A stretch of 64,000 nucleotides of DNA from Sycobia sp. Sy_11 (taxonomy: Eukaryota > Arthropoda > Insecta > Hymenoptera > Epichrysomallidae). Location of the stretch: positions 372,001 through 436,000 of the forward strand of contig JACCIC010000139.1 of the NCBI GenBank assembly GCA_018907035.1. Direction: 5' to 3'. Below the pieces are notes generated by a model. It was not told where the DNA came from. It made no database searches and saw nothing but the letters and a program-made list of their open reading frames with translations. Below are positions 1-13,689 of the stretch, piece after piece (positions within the stretch are counted from its first letter, which is position 1; each line of letters begins with the position of its first letter). The position numbers and the translations under genes are program-made.

Positions 1-201
1 TATAGCCCCCCTCCCCCCAATCATACACATACTACACATATTGTGAGGCAAAAGATATTGAAAAATCTACCATAGAGCGGGCTAGTCGAATCAGTGAATT
101 ATTATCGATTCAATAATGGTCATAAAACATTTTTTTAAAGCATCGCACTGGTTCAACAGTTTCGGTTTTACATTTATATTTTCCATCGAGCCCTCTCGCC
201 C

Positions 202-204
<3 letters not shown>

Positions 205-246
<42 letters not shown>
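205..246. repeat. (CT)n microsatellite
   Basis: Uninterrupted CT dinucleotide tract of about 42 bp. Confidence 0.97.
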
Positions 247-249
<3 letters not shown>

Positions 250-621
250 TATCCCGGAGCCTTGTGATTCTCGGATATATCACCCCGTTATTGGATATAG
301 GCGTCACACGCGGCGTGGGTGGAATCTACGATTTTGATTGGAGTCGCGAGAATACGGTAAAGAGATACTGATTTATCGCGTTAATATTAGTTTTGACGGA
401 GCGCTCGCCTGTGGATTTTCTTTTTTTTCTTTTCGTTTTCTTTTTGTTGTTTTTTTTTTCTTTAATACACGCGCGCGCCCGCGTATACTTTTATTATAGA
501 ACTCGCGCGTCGCGTTTTGGTATAATTTTGAATATTTGCCAAGCCACCGCACAACGCGCGCGTCGCATCGTCGCCCACATGGAAAATAATCCGAGAGGGT
601 TAATTTAAAAACAAAAAAAAA

Positions 622-624
<3 letters not shown>

Positions 625-652
<28 letters not shown>
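625..652. repeat. (CA)n microsatellite
   Basis: Uninterrupted CA tract of about 28 bp. Confidence 0.97.
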
Positions 653-2965
653 AAGTTGACCTAATTTTTCTATAATATGAATATTGTTTAATATCGTTGG
701 CATCCACTATACATGTGAGAATATCGTCGAAGTGCAAGATTCAAAAAGACTTATTTTTATATGTAAAAATATTACAATCCATAGATTACAGTAATTCGAA
801 TGATTTGTAAAAATATAATTTAAGAAAATTTCAGTTTTAATTCTCAATTTATGTCACTCGACCTTTATCCTCTTTTATGATTCGTCTAAACTAAGAATCA
901 TTTGGCTATGGATTCTGCAATGCAAGGCGAGCATTTTGCCAAATCTTCTGCAGCATCGTCGATTTTTCCTAAAAAGCGAAGCGAATAAACCGATTTATAT
1001 TTACTGTGTAAATATTTACAGAGGAATTTCTTAAGAATCATCAGCTCTGTAATACGAAGCGGGCCGCAGTCCTTGTCCTCGGTAAAGGCTGCAGCTTCCC
1101 TGTACACATAGGAATATGGAAAATATATTTCTTTTATTGAATGAATACTAAAGAATTGCTTATAAGCTCGTATTATACACGCCCCGGCATAGGCAAAGAA
1201 TGATTTATCATACGAGAAGGATGCAATGACCCAGTATTTTGCATAATTTGTCACAATGCCAAGTTTTGTATTCTTGCCTTCCCCCCCCCCTCTTCCCTTC
1301 ACTTCGACAATCGCGTCTATAAAAAATCCCGGGTTTTTTAATCGTGCGCCATCTCTCACAGAGCGCCCGAAAGGAATTTTTCTTTAAAAATAAATTTTCT
1401 CTCTTTTCTCGAACATTTCTACAAAAATATCGGATTATCTTACACATAATATACATATAATGTAAAAATTATTAATAACTTTACCTTGTACAAATGCCCA
1501 TGTATTAGAGAGTGCATTTGTCGATTGAACGACGGGTAGAAATAATGTCTATTTCACGCACAAGAAGACTTTTTCATCAAGTCTAAAAATCTTCTATAAT
1601 GCAGTAGTTTTTTTTTTTTTTATACATTCGCATATATATTTAATGATACAAAATATAAAAATATATTTAGATTTTGCTTACCTTGGACCAGAAAACTAAT
1701 TTTTTCAGTTCTATAGTTAAAAATAAAGAAAAGTCCAAATCAAAACAGTGTTCAGAAGTTAACTAGAGCAAAATATGCTTGTTATTTGCCTTAAACTATA
1801 TTCTATAATCGCTTATCAATAATGATTTGTGATAGAAACTAGAAAAAATTTATACAGCATAATTATAATTAATCGAGAATATATGTATTTAACTTTGTAA
1901 AAACCATCGACATTTTCACTTTGATTTCATCCACGCGTTTTCAAAACTATTTTCAAACGCACGTAAAAGCATATGATTTATTGCTTTTTTAGCGATTGCA
2001 TTTAAAATTTTTTTGTCGAATAAATTTGAAAAAATTCATTTTTATACTACTGATTGCAACATAAGTTAATAGAAACAACATTGATAGATCAATTTATTTC
2101 TTTATGAATAGTTTTATAATCAGAAAAAAAATTCGTTCTTTTTATGAAACAAATTATTCTTATATATGCACAGGAAAAATAGATAGCGAATATTAAGATT
2201 AAATTAAAAATTCCAGATGAAATGGCAACAAGTTCTTTAACTTAATTATAATTCGATTATTGTGGATTTTTCTTAAAGCTATTATATAGATATTTACCAT
2301 CTAATACATAGGTTTTTACTGTTGTCCGAATATACACACGGAGGATCTGTTTATTGAAGATTCTACAAACTTATATGATGAAATTATAATTTGATTTCTA
2401 TTAATCACATAAAATTATCAATGAGATGGCAAAATAAGGAAAATTTCCTGCATATATGCCAATAATTAATTAAGTCATAAATTTGATATACGTTTTAAAT
2501 AAATTATTAGGACAATTTCTATCGAACAACGAATTCTATAAAGGACGAAGAATTGAAGGAAGTCGAATCACGCGCATGCCCAATTATGTAATTAACGATC
2601 GCAGTATAGCGCGCGTATTAAGATTTTTAATCCTAAATATAGCTATAAACTTTATTTCGCAACTAAATTTATGTGCATTGAGAAACGCCTCGTGTTTTAT
2701 TACGAGTTTTTAATAGGAGCTTAATGGGGGGGGGGGGTTGAGTCATCATTGGGTTATAGATAAAGTTCGACTTTTCATCGCCATGTATATACGTATACAA
2801 AACTTTCTGCGTGAATGAGAAACGGGTGCCTCGTACATGGTCTACTCGTATAAGTACGAAAGAAATTTTTGCTAGATTTGAGTAGAATAAAATAAATATT
2901 TATTCGAATGATTTATAGTTAATAGTTCATTTATTTCGTTCTAAATCAATCAATTTGTTAGCTAC

Positions 2966-3038
<73 letters not shown>
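2966..3038. repeat. Compound (TA)n-(GA)n microsatellite
   Basis: A short TA tract passes directly into about 55 bp of pure GA repeat. Confidence 0.97.
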
Positions 3039-3040
<2 letters not shown>

Positions 3041-3930
3041 GGAGAGATTGAGAAATACATTAAATTATAATTAATTACAATTACACATAATTATTATTAT
3101 AGTTCATTATAAATTATTCATTAGCACACTTCCATTCGTCGATGATGTATAGTATAGTTGTTTTAATATTTTATCTTATATATATTTAAATGAATATCTT
3201 CATTTATTTATTGAAATTTTAGAAAAAATTAAGAAACTTTTTATTACAAATTTGTCGCTGACAGTTGTGTACGATTAAATGACTTTTAAAAATAAACACA
3301 TGATCCAATTTTTTTTTTCATATCATTTGTAAGAAAAAAACCGAAATTACTTCTACCATCATTTAATTAATATAAATAACGATTGAATTTCAACTATACA
3401 CTTCTATGCGATTATATAAATAACATTTAATGTAATAAAATTTTTTTCCCTGATGAGTTTTTGTTCCGTTGAACTCGCAGCGTTGGCAAATATTATTTAA
3501 TTAATTAAATGGCAATTAAATAGAGTTGCATATAAGAGAACTATCATTAGATTCAATTTAATTGTTTATTGTTTTAAAACAATATTTTCATTAGTAAAAA
3601 CTTAATTGACTCTCCTAGCGTGACCTTCGTAATGGAAAACGTTATTACCTTATCTATAAATATGTACTTTAATATTTTTATCAAATAAATATTTATGCAC
3701 GCACATACTTTTTTACGGGGCGCATATGCATCGCTCTGAATGCAGGCAATCAGAGTATTAATAATACTCTCGAGTATTAATAATAATAATCTTTTGACTC
3801 GGAATGGAACGCACAAAAACGACGAAAAAAAAACGAAATAACTTGCATATATTTTAAAAGCCAGGAAATGTTAAATATTTAAAATTTTTATCACTTTATT
3901 TACGTATAAGCAATGTAGAATCCGCACGCT

Positions 3931-3933
<3 letters not shown>

Positions 3934-3987
<54 letters not shown>
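3934..3987. repeat. (TA)n microsatellite
   Basis: About 54 bp of pure TA. Confidence 0.97.
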
Positions 3988-3991
<4 letters not shown>

Positions 3992-4510
3992 ATAGCAAAT
4001 TTATTAAGTTACATAAAAAAAGTCGTTAAAGTAAAGATATTCTAGTCTTATAAATAATTCATGGATTGAATTAGGTAAAGAAGGTGCAATATATGCACAC
4101 ATAAAAATACGAGTCTTGCGTATGCGCATATAATCTATTAATCTTTATAATACGATTTGTTATTTACATCGGATATATTATGTAGTACGTATCTATTAAT
4201 ATATTATTAGCAAATGGTCGAAAGCAAAATCATCAGGTTATTTTCAATCTTTTTCTACCATATAGTACTTTTAACTAACTTTTTTCTTTTTTTTTAGAAA
4301 ACAGCTCGCCTATTTAAGCGGTTGAACATGCCTCGTTTTTTTTTAAATAATATGATCCTGTATTAGGCAATTTTTCTCAAAATGCGCAGTATTTGTATAA
4401 TTTTATGGTTCTCATTTCGAATGTTATAAAAACGAATGAACATATATTATAAAAACATTTGCATTAATATAATCGAAATCCTGCTGAAATATTTATGAAC
4501 ATGAATAACG

Positions 4511-4511
<1 letters not shown>

Positions 4512-4563
<52 letters not shown>

Positions 4564-4611
4564 TATATTTATTCTTCGAAAAGACAGTTCGTGAACATTT
4601 TCTTTACCATA

Positions 4612-4669
<58 letters not shown>
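4512..4669. repeat. (TA)n followed by (AC)n microsatellite
   Basis: A TA tract (4512-4560) and an AC tract (4613-4669) are separated by about 50 bp of unique DNA. Confidence 0.96.
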
Positions 4670-4670
<1 letters not shown>

Positions 4671-4696
4671 TTGTGTCGATTTTTATGAATTAAATT

Positions 4697-4800
4697 AATA
4701 AATATTTGTATCGGTCTTACAGAATTTATGCTATAATATATTATTAATATAGTATACTAAAATAATGACAGTCAAACTGTCCTTATTTATGATCACGTCA
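4697..4800 (+). mobile_element. Solo terminal-repeat copy of a MITE family
   Basis: This roughly 100-bp segment matches by eye the arms of the inverted-repeat element at 22311-22790. The shared order is an AATAAATATT start, a TATCGGTC block, a TATAATATATTA core and a GACAGTCAAACTGT block. Only one arm is present, so it is a solo or decayed copy. Related copies occur at 24811-24917 and 55262-55350. Confidence 0.65.
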
Positions 4801-5559
4801 AGTTTTTCTTGGTTTAAAATAGAAGCGTTTATTTGACGAGTTTGATATATATATAATACATAAGACAGATTTTCATAAAGAATACCATACTAAAAACATC
4901 GATATATACTGATGTAAATTTACTCTATACTATATACAGCAAAGCAGATATTTCAACACGAAACATAATGATTCATCTATCAATCTACACCTCAGTTTAT
5001 TGAAAATACGCCCTGATGCAATTCTCGATTTTCTAGTAAGATATACTTGAATACATTTTTAGAAGGTATTAAAGCACGATTTTTAAAGAAAATGAAATTA
5101 ATTATTTTCATTTTAAAAAATATTGTATTATTTTTACACCGTAATATGTTATTGAGTATTATATTTCGGTCAATTATATTTCATTTTTCGTATATCAAAT
5201 TAACTTAATTTCTACAAGTAAAATTTATTCTATCTGTGATATGCTTAAAAATGTATACATTTTGTTTCAATTTTTTTTAGATACAATACACTGCTTAAAA
5301 AATATAAAACAATCAAATGCAAATCCTTCAATATCTTTATTACACAATTTTATTTTCGCATTTTTAAAGCAATCTGGACATTACTTATTTAAATTTGTAT
5401 ACCATAGTAAAACGACAAGTGTCCTGACTGTATCAGACCGTATTTTGTTTAATGACCGTTTGTCGACCGTCTGTTTCTCTTTCCTACTTTCCGCAATTAC
5501 CTGCAGCCTGCAGATTCGCACTTATGTGTATGTGTATGTATCAGATATCTCCTTATGTG

Positions 5560-5560
<1 letters not shown>

Positions 5561-5615
<55 letters not shown>
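5561..5615. repeat. (TA)n microsatellite
   Basis: About 55 bp of TA repeat, followed by degenerate CA/TA sequence. Confidence 0.96.
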
Positions 5616-5620
<5 letters not shown>

Positions 5621-6431
5621 CACACATATACACACGCAATGACACAACGCACACTACTTATGTCTTTTTTAGAAACATATTTAATCTTATGCGCTCAGCT
5701 CAGCTGGAGCTGCGGCTGCCCGATGCGGGCGACAACTAAATAGCAGCCCGCAGAATGTCAATTGCTGCACGACAACAATAATTATCAGACGCTCCTCATC
5801 TCTTATCGTGCACGAAATTTCAACTTGCGAGCCGTGCGTGCCATCAGTTAATCTTCGATATCGTTTTTTTTTTGCTCTCTGAATCCTTAGTTCAGAATTA
5901 TATTATCTTGTGGCTCGGATGTTTTTCAGTGTGTGATAGCAAATACTTGTATAATTAAATGTTGTAATATTTTTAAAGTATTTTTTGACCTGCAGTCAAA
6001 TGTTGTTTTCTTCTTGTTAAATAATTTTTATATACATTTATTTGTTTTAGAGTGTTTTCTTGTATCTACATCGAGACTAAACTTCAAGATGGAATGATAA
6101 GTCAAAATGAAAGTCATTGAAGTTTTTTTCTTCTTCTTGTGACATTGAAATTATATTAAATGGTAAGTACTTACATTTAGATTTTTCTGCTATCTTCTAG
6201 TTGAACTACCAGAAATAACTTTTATCAATAATAAATTCATCTTCTAAAATATCATTAGCAATTTGTATAATTGGTAGTTGAATAGAATTTTTATGGAGAT
6301 TGCTATATATTATAATAGTACCACTACTGTATAACATTTAATTTTGTAATTTTAGTTTTGTTAATGTTTGAAAAATAGTATTTATTATTGTAGTAATACT
6401 TTCTGGATTAAATAAGAGAAATATCTCAAAT

Positions 6432-9217
6432 ATGCCTTCAAAACTAAGTAAATTTACAATTGGAGCCACCTGCAGACAATATGCTCATCCATGGCAAGAT
6501 TCGTGCATTAGTAGCACTGCAGGATTAGGGCTTCATGCACTACAAGAATCACTTAGAATATATTCGACACTGTATTTGGTATGTTTTTAAAAAAGTTTTG
6601 AAATTTTGAACTATGTATTTAATTTTTACTGAGCTGTAAAAATACTTTTTTTAATTTAGATTGCAGTTTTGAGTAAAGGAAGAATTCCAGGAGTAGCTGA
6701 TTTAAAAAGAACTTTTTTTAGTATAATGCAATCTACTGCATTTTTATCATGGAGTGCATTTGGTTATTCTACATTTATTTGTTTATTTCGGTAAATTTTC
6801 ATTAGACTTTTTCTCTGTGTACTATATTATCTGAAGGAATTAATTTATCTATTTATTAGGAGAATCTTGGGTCATTTTAATATACTCACAGTATCATTTC
6901 TACCATCATTTTTCTCCAGTCTTACTGCAATTATTTTGGAAAGACCATCTAGGCGTACAATGTTATGCTTATACGTTTCAAATATTGTGAGGTTCTTTAT
7001 CTTAAACATCAAGGGAATATGTACACCTTGAACTTATGTAAATTTTTATGAGTATCATTAATTCATCATTTATGTTTTAAATATTAATGAAAACTCAATG
7101 TTATATTTGCAAAGCATTTGAATACTATAGTTTTTAAGAATGATGTAGAAGTTCAACAATAATTAGTATTTAATATTACATTTGTTTATACAGCATTATA
7201 ATTCCGAAATTCAGCCTTGCAATGTGCTTAGTCCATTAAGTGTTGAAAAATAGCTTGATTCAATGTGCATGCATACTCCCTTATAGCATGTGATTATAGA
7301 AAAGTAAGATTAATATAACTAATTTTTACATGAATGATTTTTTTTATTTATTTTCAGGCCACAGAAACTTTATTTAGAATGGCAGTGTGTAGAGGATATG
7401 CACCTGTTATTCCATATGGAGAAATTTATATATTTGCTGCTAGCATGGCAACATTGTTATATCTTTATAAAAGTCAAGATAATAATAACGATTCTATTTT
7501 TAAAATAATTAGGTAATTTTAATGAAATCATTTTTCATAACATAGTTATATTTCAACTAGACATAAATGATTTTATGCATGATGGGAATAAATTATTTCA
7601 AGTTTCATGTTTGTCTATTATTCCAACAAATATGTAGTTCTATTTAACATTTAAATGTTTATTAAAATATATTTTTGTTAATTATTTTTTTGAACAATTT
7701 TTAATATTTTATTTATCAGAATTGGACTTGGTCCACATGAAGAAAAAGGATATTTACAACGAACAAATTCTCAGCCTTGTGTCACAAAAAGTTCCTGTGA
7801 ACAAGACAATATTAAACGAAGAAAAAACTCATTAGAATCTAGATTTAATTTAATATGGAAAGCCTTAAGTTTATACAATTGTTTAATTAAAAAAATTAAG
7901 ACTATAGGAGGTAGGCATCCACTGTGTGCTCATCCAAATAGTTGTGTACATAATGTTTTAGGAGTAAGTTAATATGATTAGTGAATAAGTTACTATTTTT
8001 GAAAATGATATCTAATATTAAAATGATAAATTATTTTTAGGGTGGATTAAAAATGTTTGGTCTTGGTTTTTGCATGCAAATTGGTCTTAAATTGGTTTTG
8101 CAATTGAAGATTTTATTAAGAAAACCAAAACATTTAAAACAAATACTTTTTAAGAAAGGAAATTTAAACTTAGCTTGCTTCCTTGGAGGATTTGCTGGCT
8201 TGTACAAAGTAATTTTAACATAAAAACCAATGTTACTTTAATGCATTAAGTATTAGCATCATTAATCAATTTTTTTTACTTAGAATTTATTGTCTTGAAA
8301 ATCAGTTGTTTGAACATGACTTTATTAAAAAATAAAATGACATTTTATTACAGTTAGTATCATGTGTTTTAAGAAGAGCACATAATAAAGATTCATCACA
8401 GCATGCTATTATTGCTGCTTTAATAGCAAGTACATCGTTTGCAATGTATCCAGATAATACTATTGCACTTTACGTTATGTGGAAGGCTCTTCAGGTAACA
8501 ATTACTTTGTGCCAATTGTTATATTTTTATATAAGTTATAATGTTTACAGATTAATGTAATTAATTTCCAAATAAAAGTCTAATATTATAGGAAGAAACA
8601 TTGCTAATCCAACTGTCTAAAAATATAAAACTGTATCAAATAACTTTTTATATCTTGGCTAACATATGTGTTAAAGTTTTGTTCCCCTAAACAGTTTGAT
8701 CATCAGCGTTTCTTTCTATATTGTTCAACGATAATACTGTCATTAGGAATATACTAATAAAAAAAGTTAATAAATAATTTTTTGCTAGAACATGATAATA
8801 TAATTTAACATAAACAAAAAATGTTTCTTTTGAAATAAATTATTCAGTGAATTAAACTTTTAGTTATTGTGGAACAATGGTGTTGAAAGTGAAATAGTAC
8901 CTGAAGTGAAATGGTTTTCAATATTTTTATACTGCTTTAGCACAGCCGTTTTATTTCACGCTGCTATTATAGAACCACAAAATTTAAGACTTTCATATTG
9001 GAAATTTTTGTTTAATATTTCAGGAGGAAGGTAAATTTTAATAATTATTTTTATATTAAAATCTTGTTTTATAGATTTATTAATAAATATTAAATTTTTC
9101 AGAATTGCCACTATGTCTCGTATACCAATTGATAGATTTGGTTTAGCAAGTAGTAAACACTTGCAAGTAATTCTTGAAAAAACACGAACTACTGATAAAC
9201 TGAAATATTCCTTTTAA
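6432..9217 (+). CDS. TMEM135: TMEM135 homologue (peroxisomal/mitochondrial multi-pass membrane protein)
   Basis: Nine exons joined at GT-AG sites: 6432-6578, 6660-6790, 6860-6986, 7358-7512, 7720-7963, 8041-8208, 8354-8494, 8864-9030 and 9103-9217. They give 1395 nt, or 464 aa, against 458 aa for human TMEM135. The start is the first ATG, giving MPSKLSKFTIGATCRQYAHP. The cysteine-rich first segment (CRQYAHPWQDSC) is typical of the family N-terminal domain. It is followed by several hydrophobic helices and a Tim17-like C-terminal half with GGFAGLYK and TSFAMYPDNT motifs. Family members sit in peroxisomal and mitochondrial membranes and are linked to lipid storage, cholesterol export and mitochondrial dynamics; the exact role here is inferred. 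A possible polyadenylation signal (AATAAA) lies near 9765. No frameshifts or missing segments are seen. Confidence 0.93.
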
Positions 9218-9880
9218 AATAAGAAAATATATTTTATAGAAATCATTAACACCATTTAAAATAGGAAACCAAAGACATTCCAGCAGGTTAACAAATGATC
9301 AAATAATAGTTAAATTTACTTTTTTTAAATTTTTTAGTAAACCCTTTATCATGTAATTTGAAATAATATAAATTTTAATTTATAAATTATAATAGCAGAA
9401 ATTGAAACAAAAATTTAATTTTTATTCACGTCAAAACAAATTTTAAAACGTTTTGTAATTTGAAGTTTGTGTTAAACTTGATGAACTTTGTCTATTAAAC
9501 CAATGGTGCCTGGATATATTGTGATAATTTAATTTTTTTTATCAATATTTCGTATAGCAGAAAATTTACTTTAATATTTATAACTATGTTTTTTAAATTA
9601 TTCAAAGAATATGTTACATAATGCAAATATTTTGTTACTATATTGCAGCTTATATGTAGATTTTAAAATACTATTAAAATCAATAGTGAATACTGTAAAA
9701 ATTTTATTCAATTAAAATGTTTGTAAAAGAAAAAAATATTTCATGAAGCAGAGGGTGATAAGTCAATAAACTTTATATAAAATTCTATTTTATCTGTAAT
9801 TTATTTGATTTATAAATTAAAAATATTTAATATAATTTAAAATATAAAAACATATATCTATCTATTTATCTATCTATTTA

Positions 9881-9933
<53 letters not shown>

Positions 9934-11002
9934 CTCTATCTCTCAAGTTCATAAACAGAGACTTGTATGAAGGTAACAAATTTAGTATTTAAATTTGGTC
10001 CACTGTCACTTCTTATTAGCTACAATTAGGCACTAAGCACGATTACACATTATCATAGAATGAACAAACAAATCAATTTTTACATTTAATAACTTCATAA
10101 TATTTAAAAATAAATTACTTATAATAAATATAAATAACTAATTCTCTATTCAGTTACTGTTGAAACAATCTTAACTTTGTTTTTTTAGTCTACACATCTA
10201 TATACTTAAATTTCAGATAAAATGAAGCAAAAATAACAAGCATTATATGAATAATATGAAATGATATTATTGATCAGTATGGCTCATAAGAATTTGTTTG
10301 AATATTAAATTGCAAAATTTTTCACGATGGATAAAAGTTTGAGTACAACATGTTGGACTATAAAGTGTTATTTAGCTATTACTTGAATTCAAAAAGAAGT
10401 TTAATATGAAATAATCCATGATTACATATTTTATTATTATGCTTCCCATATTTTCAAAATCTCAGGTCAAAAATAGGAATCATTGTTTGAAAAAGTTGAA
10501 TCAATCTTGAAGGATTTTTAGATTAAGATCGATCACCCTCATATATTATAAAAAATACTGAATGCTTTGTATTTAAATTTTTATAAAAAAATTATTCCAT
10601 TTCAATAAGAGATTTTCATTCTTTTGAATGGAAATGATATAAAATAATAATATAATCTTTTTTCTATCTTAAAATTTAAAAATAATTAAATACATTCATA
10701 ATTTCATTGATAATTCTTTAACAAAATACCAGAAAGTTAATTAGCTGTCAGTATAGAAAATTGAAATTAAGAAAATAAGATTTATAAAAAATGTTGATTT
10801 ATAAAAAAACAAAGGTAAATTAGTATCATATTATGGATATATGTTTTTATTTTTAAGCTGCAATCTATCACTCAATTTTATATAAAATATATTTAGATTA
10901 TTAGAACAAATGGTACAATTTCTTGAAATTATATATTTCTATATATTTCCTCAGGCATTTATTATAAATAATATTAATAATTTTATAACTTACTCCTGGC
11001 AT
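9218..11002. other. Convergent 3' intergenic region between TMEM135 and LAS1L
   Basis: AT-rich DNA with no coding exon that I can support. It holds the 3' UTRs of both flanking genes. A (TATC)n stretch at about 9849-9884 runs into (TA)n. On the minus strand an AATAAA lies near 10957, just past the LAS1L stop. Confidence 0.75.
9849..9931. repeat. (TATC)n-(TA)n compound microsatellite
   Basis: Imperfect TATC/TATT units pass into about 48 bp of pure TA. Confidence 0.95.
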
Positions 11003-13689
11003 TCATTGCTTCAAATCACATTGGTTAACGGCACTTTGTTCTTTATCACATTCAATATTTTGCTCTTCAAACTCTGTGGTAGACATGCACATGTTTGATT
11101 TTGGTTTTTTCTTAAGCCTTTTGTTCTTTTTTATGATATTTTCCCATTGGATATTACTTTGTCGCTTAAGATTGCTGGAATCAACAATGTTTGACAATTT
11201 CTCGTGATTGACAACCGCGTATCGAATTTCCGAAAGAGGAACAGTAAATGATTCAATCGGTTGGGGACCCATTTGCCATGGTAGCATTCCTATTGGACAT
11301 TTACTCCAATCACAGTCCTCTGAAATTAAATTACATAAAGTTTAAAGATCATTTTACATCATGAAATATGATAAAAAGAATAGTTTATAAGAAGTGCAAA
11401 AGAAACTCTTATTATGTACAAATATCAAGCTAATGTAATTTATCTTTTATTATTCCATGTCTTTTTACTGTTAAACAGTTTTTAAACATAACATAGAAGT
11501 GACATCGTTCACTTAAAAATTATTTAACAATATTTTGTATTTTTTCTGAAAAAAGTTGAAAAATAAAAATGTTATAAAAATGTTATATTACCTGAAGCAA
11601 TTGTCCAACTTGTATTACGTATTTTGCAATCATAAAATTCATTATTAGACTCTTCTTCTTGCTGTGTTTCACCTATGTTTTTTTGTAATTGTTTTACGTC
11701 TTCAACAGTATAAATTTCACTATTATCTTCATTGTTGTCAATATCCATTATTTCATTTGTTTTATCTGTAGAATGTATTTTCATCAGATCTTCTAATTTT
11801 TCTTTTGCTATAGAATCGCAATCAAGAAACCATGAAATAATTGGTACATAGTGTTCAGAATATTCATTATATTTTAAAATAATTCTTTTAATTAAAGAAG
11901 CATCCATTAGACACTTTGGAAAATCTCCGCTTACATTTAGAGAAAGAATATTTGTTAGTTCTGGATGGCATTTTACTACTTCTTCTTCAACCATCTTTAT
12001 AAATTGTTTTGAAGAAAGTTTCTGTTTTTGATCATCTAATTTTATTTCTAAATCTAGATATATACGACGACCAATTTTTTGTTTGCGAAAAGCTTGAGCA
12101 ATAGTTTTTACCCAAAGTGCAGCCATTAATTTACTATTTGCATCTATGTCACTATTAATTAGATCAATAAGTTGTAAAAACAAAGTAAATAAGATCTTTT
12201 TTTCTTGCATTAGAAGAAGAAAATCTTTCCAAAAAGTTATTAATGATTTCGGTAAACAGTTTTTATACTTTTTATTTGGCTTATTGTTTATAAAGAGGGA
12301 TAAAATTTCTGAATTTGGTAAGAATGCTTCATTGTTTAAAATAGAATCAATAATTATTTTTTCTCTTCTTAAGATATAGTCACCTTTACTAAGGCTTTTT
12401 GATATTTCTGATAATAATAAATGAGATATTTTTAAAAGTTCCGTTTCATCCGTAAGAACAAATTGTTTTTCACTTGAACTTTTCACGTTTGATGTATTAA
12501 GTTTAGTGAAAATATTTTTTAGTGAATCTCTAAAACATTATAAATACAATTACTTTTTTTATAAATAATGTTATGTATAAAGTTATCTAAATATTTAAGT
12601 AATATTTACTTAATTTCTACAAATCGAAGATCTGACATAACAACATGATCAGTCTTTATATATAATCCAATCGCTGTCCATAATTCAATCAAATCTATTA
12701 AATTTTTCTCATCTTCTATTAAATTTTCTCTATCCTGTGATTCCTGTAAATTTGTTGCTTCTGCCGACCAATATTCATCCTATATCAAATATTCTATTAT
12801 AAATTAGCAAAATATTAAAACATATTTCTTATAAATTATAAGTATTGTACATGTATCCAAGTTAATAAAATATTTGCAACAATACGCATAACATCTATTG
12901 AAGGTAATTGATGTCCATGAGCTATATCATGTCTGAGATTGACAATCCAATCAGGAATATTGAATTGTTTTGCAATCACGAATAAAGATATTTGTTTTTT
13001 GTGAGCAATATTTGATATATGATTTAAAAATTTCATTATTATAGTTGAGTACATCATACGTAAATCATTTTCATAAGTAACTGACAGTTCGCCACTGTTA
13101 ATTTTTGGTGTCAACTCTTGATCTCGTAAAAAAACTTGTATTAAGCCCAAAGTACATTCAACTCCAACTGGTAATTTGGGTATCCTAAAGAAAACATAAT
13201 ATTGATTCACTGTTAACTAATTATAAACAAGAAATAATATCATTATAATAATCATGTTATAAATTTTATTATATTTTTTTATATTGTTAAATCTGTAAAG
13301 GTGGTGAAAAGAATGGTACGTTTAAAACTATAAATAAATAAAGTAAATATATACCTTGCTTTCCATACAAGAAGTGTGTCATAAGCCTTGCTTTGCTCTG
13401 TTAAATTGCCAGAATAGATCTGTTTGTATACTAGTAGCCATTCTTCTCTAAAAGTAAATTTATGAAAATAGATTTATAAAAATATATTTTTTAGATAGAT
13501 TATATTTTTTTATAAGAATAAAAATATGTAATTAATTAATATTAGTTAATTAATATTAATAATAATATAATATTTTAAATTTATTTGCATAAAGTAGCAA
13601 ATAACAGATTATGTATATATTAAATTGTTAACTTACACACATGCCCAAGGTACGTGGATCAAGTCTTCCCGCTTCCCTATCATTGCCAT
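11003..13689 (-). CDS. LAS1L: LAS1L-type pre-rRNA endoribonuclease (HEPN)
   Basis: Six exons on the minus strand: 13637-13689, 13355-13447, 12851-13184, 12610-12779, 11592-12529 and 11003-11319. They total 1905 nt, or 634 aa. The N-terminal Las1 domain is clear: a VPWACVEEWLLVY start, then the HEPN catalytic motif RxxxxH as RHDIAH at residues 133-138, followed by GHQLPS. Las1 cleaves the ITS2 spacer of pre-rRNA in the nucleus, in a complex with the Grc3/NOL9 kinase, during 60S subunit maturation. The C-terminal part is acidic and serine-rich and then basic (a lysine run near the end), as expected for the divergent family tail. Human LAS1L is longer (734 aa); the difference lies in the low-conservation C-terminus. 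The start is the first ATG; a second in-frame ATG follows two codons later. The catalytic residues are intact. Confidence 0.92.

Larger units (their letters stand above)
1..6431. other. Gene-poor left flank with microsatellites
   Basis: I find no convincing coding exon here. The open frames are short, lack splice-supported partners, or are translations of dinucleotide repeats. Positions about 300-620 are enriched in CG dinucleotides (for example around 470-490 and 550-570), which resembles a promoter or first-exon region of a gene off the left edge. A second GC-richer patch at about 5690-5850 probably belongs to the promoter or 5' UTR of the TMEM135 gene that starts at 6432. The rest is AT-rich intergenic DNA. 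Confidence 0.6.

Noticed and set aside
898..1456. Minus-strand open frames of 153 and 82 codons
   Set aside because: They overlap each other in different frames, include a poly-C slippage tract, show no family motif and have no splice partners.
4447..5743. Open frames made of IYIYIY or CVCVCV runs
   Set aside because: They are translations of TA and CA/GT microsatellites with no other content.
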